From: Trichinella spiralis
Taxonomy: Eukaryota > Nematoda > Enoplea > Trichinellida > Trichinellidae
Assembly (NCBI GenBank): GCA_000181795.3
Contig: CM012955.1
Location: 14,432,181-14,472,628, forward strand
Direction of reading: 5' to 3'
DNA length: 40,448 nucleotides
Shown here: in pieces, positions 1-10,601 of the stretch
Layout of the letters: the number at the start of each line of letters is the position of its first letter
Position numbering within the stretch: position 1 is the first letter of the stretch
The notes under the pieces: generated by a model
What the model was told of the DNA's origin: nothing
The model's input: the letters and a program-made list of their open reading frames with translations, nothing else
The model's database searches: none
Position numbers and translations under genes: made by a program

Positions 1-2
1 AA

Positions 3-188
3 TTCTTTCGTTTAAAAGGTGGAGGCGTTATATGCCAATCCTTAGTTGATGAGTACATTTCAAAAGAATTCATTGTCTTGTTCCCGGTAAACAGTCTAAA
101 GCAACTTTCGGCGATTGGTTATTGGAGATATAGGATAGACTGCCGCAGCCCATCCCAGGCTTCTACAATAATTATACTCATCCCGTAA
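3..188 (+). CDS. Possible 3'-terminal exon entering from outside the window
   Basis: A frame stays open from the first bases of the window for 61 codons and ends at a TAA at 186-188. The stretch has a higher GC content than the DNA that follows. It encodes residues such as KGGGVICQSLVDEYI and SAIGYWRYRIDCRSP. I do not recognise the family and see no domain motif. The opposite strand has only shorter frames broken by stops, one of which (VEAWDGLRQSILYLQ) faintly recalls Tigger transposase C-termini. It could be the last exon of an upstream gene, a repeat remnant or chance. Confidence 0.2.
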   Translation, partial: FFRLKGGGVICQSLVDEYISKEFIVLFPVNSLKQLSAIGYWRYRIDCRSPSQASTIIILIP

Positions 189-1047
189 AAGTAAATTAAA
201 TGCAAAATACCATTTAAATCTACAATGTGCATATTTCAAAATTTCCAGTAAACATTTTAACAAGTTTTTCAATCAATCCTATAACTTTTCAACTTAATAT
301 CAATCTTAGATAAAACAATCACAACCTTCCTTATAGAGGGAACATTTTTCTAAGGCTTTTCCAAAATTTTGCTTAACCACCTAACTTGATCCGTTGAAGT
401 GATGTTTGCCTGCATGTCAATCAGAATAATTCAATTTTTGTTCTGAAAAATTGAAAGATGTACGTCTGCTATATAATAATATTTGAAAATGCTTACTAAA
501 ATTTGTGTCAATTTATTTTATTCCAAAATTTTATTTCAAATGATCATCACCGTGACAGATACAGCTATACAAAGTATACTTTGAAATATCAAATTTTCAT
601 CAAAATATTTCTAATAAAAAGAAATTATATCCAAAAAAGGCGCTACTTTTGAATAATGGAACCATTTCATTCCACATTTCAGCTTCGTAATCTGGAACAC
701 TCTAATAAAAGCTGTAAAACAGCAATTCAATTTTGATTTATGACAGTTTCTAAAAGTTGGAAATTTTAGACATGTCGGCAGCTGATCTTTAGTTATCATA
801 AATTTAAAAGCTGATTTCCAACCCGTTAACTATCAATAGTACTTTTTAAAAACAACATCCGCAAAATATGAAACAAAGCCATCTAGTTTCTTTCATGCTT
901 TTTGATTTACTACCGTTACAAGAAAATGAACAGTTTGCAACTTTTCAAATTAAAACAGCTGTTCAGTATAGCATGTGAACATGAAATTTCCGCCAAAATT
1001 GGCTTCTTTCCAACTTTCAATAAACAAGTGCAATTATCAACTGCGAT
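189..1047. other. AT-rich stretch without a recognisable gene
   Basis: This stretch is AT-rich with stops in all frames. It lies downstream of the proposed stop codon of the minus-strand S15 gene and may hold its 3' UTR. No repeat family was recognised. Confidence 0.5.
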
Positions 1048-2544
1048 TTACATTTCACATCTGCTTATGCTATGAAACTCAACAACCCAGCAAACAATGA
1101 GCAAAATACCGCTCCTATTCAATAAATAATTCAAATCAGAAAGACCTCGATATTTTATACGAAAAATTTCACAGCGCATGCGGTGCTTTTGTGAAATATT
1201 TAATTTGTCACCGCTATTCATAAAAAATATTTAGAAATATAAATGATAACAAAAACAACAATAAACTGCTCATTGAAAAGTTAAACTCACACACCGGCAG
1301 ATTGCATTTCGTTTATCATAGCCAATAAAGATGAAGTGTGCATTCATCTGTTACAACCGAATTTTATATTGTATTGTCTTGTATGGTACTAATTTTTTAC
1401 TCATTAGGTAGACAATATAAGTAACTGTATTATCAAATATAAAATGCACGTAGCCTACAGAACAAATTATGATAAATGAAATTAAACCTGAACATCCTTA
1501 AAAACTGTAACATACAGCTTTTATAAAATAATAACAAGAACATTCAACTGATAAAAGACACAAAACAAACAACGTCTGTTGAAAGCTACCAGCACAAAAA
1601 TAAAATAATCATTTCACACATCGTTCGAATTTATAAAATTAACTGATTTGCAAATAACTCGCCAAACAAATTATTCGCAAAAGTATTTTCTAACCAAAAA
1701 ACGTAAACTCAATTTTGAAAAAGTGACTTAAAAACTGCAGAATTTCATAAATCTCACATTCATTATTCATGAAAAGTTTCAACAAATGTGAAAATTAATC
1801 TCAACAATAAAATGAACAAATAAAACGCACATACGCTTTTCATTTCAGATAAAAGTTTGCTCCAGTGGCGAATAAGAGCTGTGTGCTTCGCAACTGAAAA
1901 TAGCAAACAACAACAAACAAGCAAATGATATTCAAAGAAATTAATTCAATCAATTTTTTACTTCGAACTTCTAACGAAGAGGTATCTAATTCATTTTGTC
2001 TCACTTTATTCATTAGTGCTCGTTTCCATTGGAAGGTCAGATCCTTTCGACGGCCGAATTCAATGCTGAATAATTTTTTTACCGAATCAGGAGCACTAAA
2101 ATATGGTAATCCATTAAACTGCAAATCATTTCATACACCCGATAATACAACATACGTTTCGAGAGCTTTCACCGATTCATACTCCGCTTTTGGCTGTTTG
2201 ATGTCAACATGTGGCAGCCAGTGTGTGGAATCGTGCTTTATTAAAATATCATCTAGGACAATTTATGAATTAAAATATACTTTCCTTACAATTTCAATCA
2301 TGCACGTCCTACCTCTCTTAAAATTAACGTCACGGCTAACTGAAACCATTTCAAACCAAATTTCACCCAACCTGTCAATATATCCCTGAGCTAGAGGAAC
2401 ACTAAGAGCAAGGTTTTCATAATAAGTAGGGTCGGCCTGTTTTGGATCAACAGCGGGTCTTCGAATATTATACCATTTGAATCGAGTATGCATGAAACAG
2501 CTGAAGCTCACAAATCTAGACTGAACAAACCACGAGCAAGACAT
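1048..2544 (-). CDS. MRPS15: Mitochondrial small ribosomal subunit protein uS15m (six exons)
   Basis: Likely component of the mitochondrial 28S ribosomal subunit. Exons proposed from splice sites and reading frame: 2372-2544, 2137-2233, 1962-2118, 1835-1893, 1291-1347 and 1048-1185, 226 residues in all. Recognition rests on the uS15 core: DSVKKLFSIEFGRRKDL, then NELDTSSLEVR, then (across a junction) IAKHTALIRHW, which follows the metazoan uS15m pattern of a KKLF..E..RR.DL helix followed by LD..S.E..IA. Exon 5 (FIFIGYDKRNAICRC) and exon 6 (HRMRCEIFRIKYR) fit the family's IDKRKK.L..L and R..FE helices less well. The first 18 residues are rich in Ser, Phe and Val and could be a mitochondrial presequence. 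Exons 2 and 3 are separated by only 18 nt, which holds an in-frame TGA. The 3' half is less certain, and the final exon may be shorter or continue elsewhere. A plus-strand gene starts head-to-head about 0.8 kb away. Confidence 0.75.
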
Positions 2545-3350
2545 GCTGAAAAAAATAAAACAAATTTAAAGTTGGTAAAAGCAAATTGAAACAAAAACAA
2601 ATTAAAATAAAATATTTGAAGTGGTTGATTAGCAGAATTTCACTAGTATCAACAGATCATACTAAAAGAAGGGGAATGCAAAAATCTGAAAAAATAACTA
2701 AAGTTTAAAATTTTCATTTCCAAATCAAATTACTGAATAAATAACCATTTTTTAAAAGAATTATTGTTTCGTTGAAATGTAAATGTTATCATAGAGAAAT
2801 ATTAAAATATCTACAATATTGTATTACAAAATAATTATCATCATTAAAGATTTTCAAGTATAATTCAAATTCTGCGACAATTTGGATTTGAATTTAGCGT
2901 GTAAAATTTTGATTTGAATTTTCAAAGTAACAACAAAATATGTTTCAAAAATTTATTTTAAATTATAAAAGTTCAACTGCAATATTTAAAAATTACAATA
3001 TATTGAATTTTTGGTGACACTTTAAAATAACGTCTTTAATGTTTTCGTTTAAAGTTTAAAATTTTGAAAATGCTGTGAATAAGTTTTATTTTATTACCGT
3101 TATTTTCTCGAAACGCCATCCAGTGTTCGCCTCCTTTGTCCTGCTGTGGTTGGTAAGTGCAACTCCAATTTGACTTTCAGATTAATTATTAATTGAGCAT
3201 ACATACAGCTAAACTGAAAGTTTAATCGCTATCACTCGAACACATTTCCGCAGTTCATATATAATCAAACGTTACTCTCAGGAACTGTTGCCCGAAATAA
3301 ACGTGTGACGAGAATAAAGCCTGTGTAACTGTGCAGTTGTTAAAAAGAAA
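2545..3350. promoter_or_regulatory. Divergent intergenic region between S15 and the FCP-like phosphatase
   Basis: This 0.8 kb AT-rich gap separates two head-to-head starts, so both promoters should lie in it. The most GC-rich part, about 3110-3170 and 3280-3350, is next to the plus-strand start and is probably its 5' UTR or core promoter. No specific motif can be named with confidence. Confidence 0.4.
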
Positions 3351-4403
3351 ATGTCAGAAAATTATTCAGAAGACAAACGCGAAAAAAACAAGCCTGACGA
3401 GGAAGTTGGTACATCGCAGGGCCCGCATCAGACTGATCCATCCGAAGATAAAAAGGCTTTGGACAGATTCTCAGAAGCCCAGTTGCGGGATAATTTTGCA
3501 AAAAATAAGACCCTTGATTATTGGATGCAATCCTGCGTAAAGTCCGTTTCATCGTCAGCAGAAATTCCAAAATTGACAGTGGTTTTTGATTTGGTGAATT
3601 ACCTTGATTGAATAGATTACTGATATTCGAAAATGCTGTTAACATTTCATTTTTTTAAGGATTCGACGTTGATTTATTCAACCAAGCATAAACTGTTGCC
3701 TGCACAGAGCCGTTTACCGTCATTAGAGGTAAATATGCACAGTTTAGTTTCCAAAATTACTAAATCTCTAAACTATTTTCAGCTTTACACGGCAATCCGA
3801 CCCTACTGCAATAAAGTGTTGAAAAAAATACGAAAATCTTGCAACATTATGATATTCAGTTTAGGTAGCGAGCAGTATGTACATGACGTTTGCAGTCTTA
3901 TTGATCCAAATGGGGAATATTTTGAGTAATAATCTGATGTGACAGTTTACAAGCTGTTTTGAAACCAATTTTGTGAGAAAATTCTATAATCTTATTTCTT
4001 CCATATCTTTTCAGCAAGGTCTTCAGCAGAAATAGCTGCACCAAGTTTTGCAATTTGTACGGAAAAGATCTTGCGAAAACTGGGGCTGATTTGAAACGAA
4101 CAGTCCTGATCGATGACAGAACAGAGTCGTTTCTGGTTCAGGTAACCAAATGGTGCACAGATTACAATTCGACTGATTGAATTAACTTATTTCAATGCTA
4201 TAGCCTCTGAATGGGATACTGATACGTCCCTGGACTGGGCAAGAAGATGATAGAGAACTGGTGAAAATGGGGAAACTGATAATGAAGTTGACAAAAGAAG
4301 TAGAGTTTAGCATTGTACTGAAATTTTTAAAAAAATTTATTTTAATTTAATTTAGAAAGATGTATGTCGATTCTTGGCAAGGAAATTCAACTTACGGGAA
4401 TAA
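3351..4403 (+). CDS. FCP/SCP-family HAD protein phosphatase
   Basis: Likely Mg-dependent Ser/Thr phosphatase of the CTD small-phosphatase type (HAD fold). Six exons keep frame: 3351-3593, 3660-3728, 3783-3925, 4015-4141, 4204-4299 and 4356-4403, giving 242 residues; introns are only 54-89 nt. Motif I is rebuilt across the first junction as VVFDLDSTLIYST, with both catalytic Asp of DxDxT present. Motif II is MIFSLGSEQY, with Ser in place of the usual Thr. KVFSRNSCTKFC.LYGKDL corresponds to the SCP LFRESC...Y.KDL region, and VLIDDRTESF carries the motif III/IV acidic pair. The C-terminus KDVCRFLARKF matches the DVR..L helix of Dullard/TIM50 relatives. The first 75 residues are acidic, polar and probably disordered. 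A poly(A) signal AATAAA overlaps the stop codon. The exact target (RNA polymerase II CTD or other) cannot be read from sequence. Confidence 0.88.
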
Positions 4404-5619
4404 ATTAGATTTTAATTCCCTGTTTAATGCTGCTCATCTTCTGTATGTAACACTTAAAATAAAAGATTTAAGATAACAACAGTTTTAAGGCAATGTGGTG
4501 AAATAAAAATTATAATAATAATAATATGTCTTGTTTAATTCATATTTTCCATATGTTCTTCTACATTTGTACTTATATTGATTTTATTACGTTTGAAAAT
4601 TAAAATAAATTTAAATGAATAACCTTGTTGTTTGCTATCGACGAAAAAAACTATTATCCAATGAGCTGTGTTGAATAATGACAGTTGACTTTTTTCACAC
4701 TCATTGGCAGTCTTCAATTTTGCTTTACTTCTCGAGCGGCACAGTTGGACGGCTTTACTTTTGCTGTAAACAATGCTGGTTCCACCATGTCAGCCAATGG
4801 ATACACCATTTCCAAAGGTGTAATAAAACATGCTCACATTGGGCTATTCTGCGTCTAACATTTCACATGTGTACAAATGTTGTTCTACACGAAACAGGGT
4901 TGTGAACTTTAGGATCTTGATCAGCACGCTTTTTCTGCATATCAAAGTTTCATAATAGCAATTGTTTTAATTGCTCAGTCTACAATATTTGCAAACAATC
5001 TGATAAATAGCAAAACCAAGTCTAACGATATCAAACTTTGAAAACAATATAAATTCCAATATCTCCCCAATGCAATTATAAAATTTCTAAATATGTGCAA
5101 TGGAAATTTTGCACCCACCCCATCCAAATAAACGAGTGCAATTTGAAAGATATGCAATAAAATTAAACAACGAATAGATAGATAAAAATGAGAATAAAAT
5201 GAATTGAAATTCATCAAAAATGAAATAAAAGAATATAAATTTAGAATTTTCCGGACGAAGATTTCGAGGAACTTTCTTTATCCTCAGAGGTGGAATCAAT
5301 TTAGGTTGGTACACAACCGATGTCGATGAGCAAGCTCAAAGCTGGGAATGATTACACAGATTCGTGCTTGACCTAAACAATATTTCTCAGACTGTGAACA
5401 GATGAAGAAAAAAAAACCACTTGAATATATATTTTAGTAATTAGAATTTCTTCGTTGACATGAAGCAATTACAATTTACATGTCATATTGAAAGTAAACA
5501 AATTTCGTTTGAGATAATTAATTAATTAATCAGCCCTATCAAGTTATTCCAGCTGTGTGGTCAACAAAACCCACCAACTATTTAAGTACATTCGCATACC
5601 CGAACGGAGACGGGCTTAC
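4404..5619. other. Intergenic stretch, possible C-terminal exon of the tyrosine phosphatase
   Basis: This stretch is mostly AT-rich. At about 5230-5314 on the minus strand a proline-rich frame (YQPKLIPPLRIKKVPRNLRP) could be a tail exon of the phosphatase fragment upstream, but I could not find a convincing acceptor that keeps frame. The stretch 4680-4900 is somewhat richer in GC but has no frame I can support. Confidence 0.4.
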
Positions 5620-6785
5620 TAGAATCACCTGGTTGGAAGCGGCTTCTGCACTGTAGCAAATGTTTGTATACTCATGTCCAGTGTCTTCAATACGCTTGAA
5701 AAAAATTAATTAATTAATGAAAAAGAATAAAGAGTAATCGCTAACTTTGTGCTCATGAAGCAATTTTGCGAACGTGTCGATGTAATAATGCACCGACATG
5801 TATACAAACTTGTACTGAGCTTCTGTCTGCACCATTCCTGATCGTTGTGATCGAAGCATCTGCACTGTGCGTCGAATGTCAATCGTGCATTGCAAACCTT
5901 AAAAAAGTAGAAAATAGCATATTCTCAAGAAAAAAAAGCAGTTAATACAGCAATAAAATACTATAAACACATAAGTTCATACAAAATACAAAGTTATTCG
6001 TAATAAAGTGCAGATTAGCTAAAGGATAAAAAAATATACTGATAAAGCAATGCAAATGTGTAACTGAAAAAATGCAAAACAAAAAAAATACATACTGAAA
6101 TTAGTAGAAAGTATGAACAATAAAATTATGCATACCGTATTTGCGAATGAAGCACAAGATGAGGTCAATAGCAATAAAAGTTCCTGTTCGACCAATTCCA
6201 GCACTGTAAATAGGAAAATTATTAAAATAAAAGATAAAGCAAAATAAACAGAAATTGCAAAAGCAGAAACGGAAATTGTGTAAATTCACTTTTAGAAAAA
6301 ACGTCAATATACCTGCAATTGGACAATCAGGGACGTTTGTCAGTCATGTGGGGTTGAAGTTGATTGATTTCTTCGAGAACATTAACAGCAGTACCAGGAT
6401 TGGGCGGAACCCCATGATCCGGCCAGGCCAAAAATTGGTAATGGTAAACAAGACGAGATTCGGCTTCATCGTTAACAATTTTCTGCAAACGTAGTGTGCG
6501 TATTGCAAAGTCTGGAATCATCCTTTCTATCAACAACGACAAACAAATCTCATTAGGGAATTCAGTGTTCCACGACTTCCCCTCTTCAGGTGAAAAATGC
6601 ATACATATTGTAATGAATAAAAATTATGCAGACAACAAAAATGCAGTATCAAAATGAAATCACTTTTCCACGTTCAATTTCTGCCAAACCGTTTGCCAGA
6701 AATCATCAATAGTGTTGATAAAACGGCTTTGCGTTGATATGTATTTTCTAGCTATTCCGTCAAATATTTCAACTTTATGCCACAT
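5620..6785 (-). pseudogene. SHP-type (PTPN6/11, corkscrew) tyrosine phosphatase, partial and damaged
   Basis: Exon-like blocks on the minus strand: about 6664-6785, 6313-6605, 6136-6203, 5746-5897 and 5620-5694. They encode the second half of a classical PTP domain: KYISTQ..F..TIDDFW, then SPEEGKSW, the WPD loop (FLAWPDHGVPPNP), SAGIGRTGTFIAID and [18 protein letters not shown]. The last block, HEHKRIEDTGHEYTNICYS, matches the SHP-specific sequence just after the domain (GHEYTNIKYS in SHP2). Defects: no SH2 exons or first half of the domain are visible; about a dozen residues between VWQ and ERGK are absent and the two sides are out of frame (about 6665-6684); no AG acceptor precedes the block at about 6605; and just before the catalytic Cys, where family members read IVHC, the frame reads stop-L-S-N-C through a deletion and an insertion that cancel (about 6315-6335). 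The later exons look intact. It is either a recent pseudogene or a region with sequence errors. Confidence 0.75.
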
Positions 6786-8970
6786 CTACAAGCAATTAAA
6801 AAAATTTTCTTAATTTAGTCAGCATTCTTCATCGCTAGAAATATTAATTAGCATTAGTATTAGTAATTATAATAAATTAATTAGCATTGATATTAACCGC
6901 ACTGCGGTACAACTGTTAAGGCTGATTTTTTCCTAATATAGCTGATGTTAATGATTAAATAATTGGGGATAAAGGAAATTTTTGAAATTATTGTTTAATA
7001 AAAATAAATAAAATTGAAAAAATATTCTCAAAATGATCAGTTGATTAATTCAATATTTGCTCAAATAAATGCACAGTCGTATGTTAGTAAAAATTCTAAC
7101 AGTTTCCAAATATTCAAAAATTCCTTGTAGCTATAGTAGAAATTTTTAGGAATAAGTTTTCATTTTAAATACTACATTTGTATGAAGGTAGATTTTGAAA
7201 AATACAAATATTTTTCAGCGCTAAATTGCCAAACGTGAAATAAAAGATTATCTACAAAACACAGACCATATAAAGTGTTAATATTGCATTGCCTACAGAC
7301 AATATTTTAGCAGACAAATAACAATGCTAGTGAACCTGGGAAGACAAGTATGATTAAATAAAAAGTATCAGTTGACTGTTAAAACTTTTGGCGGAAAATG
7401 AAAGTGAGCTAATCGCCGTATAAATTTTGACATAGCATAACACTCAAAAGTAAACATTTGCTTTTTGAAACGGCAGTGCTTTCACGCTATTAGTATTTCA
7501 TTTATCATAATGAAAAGAAATAATTTAAACTTTACCAGGAAAGTTATATAATAGTTCAAGTTATAAGTTTTTGTTCAGGGTTTCGGTTCAAGTTTTAGTA
7601 AGCTGGAAAATAATATTAAATGATATAAAAGGCATATGATATACGATGCTAAAATTACGTACAGTACAGTTGTGGCATTGTAAATATTTCTGGATTATTT
7701 CCAACGTACAGCAATTCGTTAGCAACAACTTCTTGATGTAAACATTTAGCGCTTCATCGCTCACATCTCCATTTGTAGTGAAGTAGTTAACAATGGATAT
7801 TGACGTCATCAGTATGAAGAGATGAAGCGTAGAAGAGCGAATAGAGTAAATAATTAGCGCGTCGGTTGACCTGTATGCTGAGCAGAGCATGGAAGTTTAT
7901 TCTTTTGCTTGTATTAAAATTTTTCATTTCAACGCTGCCTTTGATTTGATTACTGCAAAACTGCATGAAGCTTTCGAAGGAAATGCTCTACTGATAACAG
8001 ATGTAATACTACTGAAGCATCGCAATCACTGCACTGATTAAAGGTTAGCTGATGAAGTGTTTCTGGTTCTGCACATTTTGTACAACAAATAATGCAATAT
8101 AATACAAAATATATAATGTTTGGTTAGCGAAAATTACATGCTAAAAATTTGCTTTGCTAACTAATTGTAAACAACGTATCTGCTATTTGCTTAGGGAAAT
8201 GCCCATTTTCTGACATTCCTTTTTAATAGAATGCAGTGGAAAACGTTAGATGAATTGAAGCAAAAATAAATTAATATTGTATATTTTAAATGAACAACAG
8301 ACAAAGATGGCAATTTGATGAAATAATAAAGCGCGTGCCATGCATTTAAAGGCATGACATGGTTCCATGAGACAGATGAAAGTTGCCATATGTATATTTT
8401 TATTTAATGTTGATTTGAATGGTACAGAGCTATGTTTTATTGCCTTTGTTGCTTGAACTAGTCCTTGAATTTGACTACCATGACTGAGAACTTGAAAAAG
8501 CATTAATTCAATACGAATTGTTAATTTTATTATTTTGAGTTGCATTCGAAATTTACTTCCATTTTTCCACAACTAATACAGCATTATGTCATGGAACCAA
8601 AAACAATTAAATTGAAATCAACAGTTGTATTCTGTTATTTAGAAACTTGAGGAATTGTCCATTGTGAAATGCACATTTAATCATTGAAAATAATTGTTTT
8701 TGGAGGTTTTGATGATTTTAGAGTTAAAATTCGGTAGATTTGCATTTGTTAGGAGTTAAAATTAAAGTGCTTTTGTTTTTGCATTTGCTGCTTATTCATA
8801 CAGTAAAGACCAATGATAATCAGGTTTTGATAATCTATTTTGAGTTTTGACAAACCAACAATTGCCGAATAGATCAAATTTACCGGCGAATTGCTCATTT
8901 TTAAACAACAACAAACTGTATGTTATTATTATATGCAATTATGCAAAAATCTTAATAAAACATTGAAATA
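6786..8970. other. AT-rich stretch, no gene seen
   Basis: I searched here for the missing SH2 and N-terminal PTP exons (FLVR, WFHG, NxxKNRY-like motifs) on the minus strand and found none. Open frames are short and rich in Ile, Phe, Asn and Lys, as expected by chance at this base composition. Confidence 0.5.
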
Positions 8971-9744
8971 CAGTGAAACTCTGATTATCCGTTGCTCGAT
9001 TATCCTCTTTTTGTTCGGACAACCTGCATTTCAATAATACTGTAACATTCTGTTGTTAGCTAATTTTTATGTCCAGTATGTCTATTAGTAGAGAGGGAAA
9101 GATTTTGAGTTTAGAGCAAAAGATAGAAATGTGTAAACTGGTGGAGAGGGGCGAGTCGTTCAGGAAAATCGCTGAGAGTCTTGGTGTGGATCTATCCACA
9201 GTTTCAGACATCTATTGCAGTCGACGTCAGCTAACTGACTTCGTGTTCCACATGGATACTTCGAATAGCTGTTCTTCACGAATAATCGATGAAAAACGTC
9301 AAATAGTGCGCTTCATTCAGCAATATACATGTGGTTCCTCCAGAAAGGTGCACTCGATCGACCAATAAGTGGTCCCATTTTGCAAGAAAAAGCTCTAGCT
9401 TTCAGTCCTAAGCTAGGTATTGATAATTTTGTAGCCAGTCCAGGTTGGCTAAGAAACTTGACTAGGTTGGCTAAAAGTTGGCATGGCATACGCGAGCTTA
9501 AAATTCACAGTGAAAAGTTGTCTGCTGATAGTGAGAGTGCCGCAAAATTTACAAGGCAAATAGGGCAAATAACGTCGCATAATAAACGGAATATCTACTA
9601 TTCCGCGTCAAATTGAGAATAACAGCTATGAACGCTTCAATCACGTACATACATTTTGAAAAATTGGAACGTCTGATTATCCGAAAATTTGATCATCCGA
9701 AGTACCCCCAAAAACCGAGTGTTCGGATAATCGAAGTTCTACTG
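8971..9744 (+). mobile_element. Non-autonomous pogo/Tigger-type DNA transposon with TIRs and TA duplication
   Basis: The element begins CAGTGAAACTCTGATTATCC after a TA at 8969-8970 and ends TCGAAGTTCTACTG before a TA at 9745-9746. The reverse complement of the right end, CAGTAGAACTTCGATTATCC, pairs with the left end, and the motif GATTATCCG recurs inside each terminus. The TA duplication is that of the Tc1/mariner/pogo superfamily. Inside lie the two DNA-binding modules of a Tigger-like transposase but no DDE catalytic domain, so a 774-bp deletion derivative dependent on a full-length relative is the best reading. Divergence between the ends suggests it is not very recent. Confidence 0.9.
9069..9616 (+). 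pseudogene. Tigger-like transposase N-terminal remnant (CENP-B-type HTH modules)
   Basis: The first frame (9069-9368) reads LSLEQKIEMCKLVERGES then KIAESLGVDLSTVSDI, the CENP-B N-terminal/Psq helix-turn-helix of pogo transposases. The second module is in another frame (about 9325-9616): MWFLQKGALDRPISGPIL, LGIDNFVASPGWLRN, then KIHSEKLSADSESAAKF, matching HTH_Tnp_Tc5. One frameshift lies at roughly 9318-9330. The product stops at NIYYSASN, where related transposases read IYNADE at the start of the DDE domain, and the catalytic part is deleted. It is a DNA-binding fossil without transposase activity. Confidence 0.85.
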
Positions 9745-10601
9745 TATAATTTTATTTTTTGTGGGGTGGATTCTTATATTTGCTTGATTTTATTATATTA
9801 AATTTTTTTATTTCATAAGATTTACCATTGCAAATAGCCATTGTTATTCTTTTGAGCAGTTTCAGGTTTTCTTTGCGTTTGAAAACGATTTCAGTATTGT
9901 TATCTTCAATTACTGCTGTTAAATTTTTGTAAAAATGAACCAGCTTTCATAAACAAGTTCGTTTAACAATGACAATTTGCAACGCTTCCGCTTCATATAA
10001 GTGACCTTCCAAATATGGAACTACGTTGATGACCTGATTGATAAAATTACGAACTTTTCCAAATCCGTATATAAACAAAGAAGAGAAATTTTTTTTTTCA
10101 CTATTTAACAATTATTTGTTCTCACTTTTTTAAAACAAAAGTAAATTTACAACAAAATTAAAATTATTATTATTATTATTATTACTGTTATATGAGCAAA
10201 TTATCCGTTTTCAAATTACATTCTTTATGCAAATATGTGAATTACAAAAATGTCAATGGAAATTCGTCATTATTCACATTTTATCCCCCGTAGATGTTTT
10301 CTTTTCTTAAGAGAAAAAAACATTACACTCTGTAAAATTTATCAGGACCGTTACTGTTTGAATAAAAAGACGTATTCAGGTATTGCACAGAACAGAAAAG
10401 AAAAAATTCAAAAACCAAACCGCGCTAGTATTCAGAAATGGATTAGAAATTAAAATAGTATTTTTTTTATTCGTCAACAATAACGAATAACAATTTGGTG
10501 GGCGGAAAGAAAGCACCATTTGAGCTGAATTAAAGTCGCAGAAAAGCAACAATGATCAAGCAACGGAAAAGAAGCTTGCAGTAAAGTTTGTTCCACTTGT
10601 G
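9745..10601. other. Intergenic stretch with an ATT microsatellite and a candidate poly(A) signal
   Basis: This holds an (ATT)n tract at about 10162-10183. On the minus strand AATAAA occurs at about 10465-10470, some 130 nt beyond the NKAIN stop codon, a likely 3' end for that gene. No other coding sequence is convincing. Confidence 0.5.

Noticed and set aside
4535-4905. Overlapping frames on both strands in the GC-richer patch at 4680-4900
   Set aside because: Neither frame has splice sites, conserved motifs or a supported start.
6313-6340. In-frame TGA in the phosphatase read as selenocysteine or reassigned codon
   Set aside because: TGA acts as the normal stop in AlaRS and CPT1 in this window, and the bases around it show compensating indels instead.
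7579-7605. GGTTCAAG-type sequence as a possible tRNA B-box
   Set aside because: No A-box or acceptor stem is present upstream.
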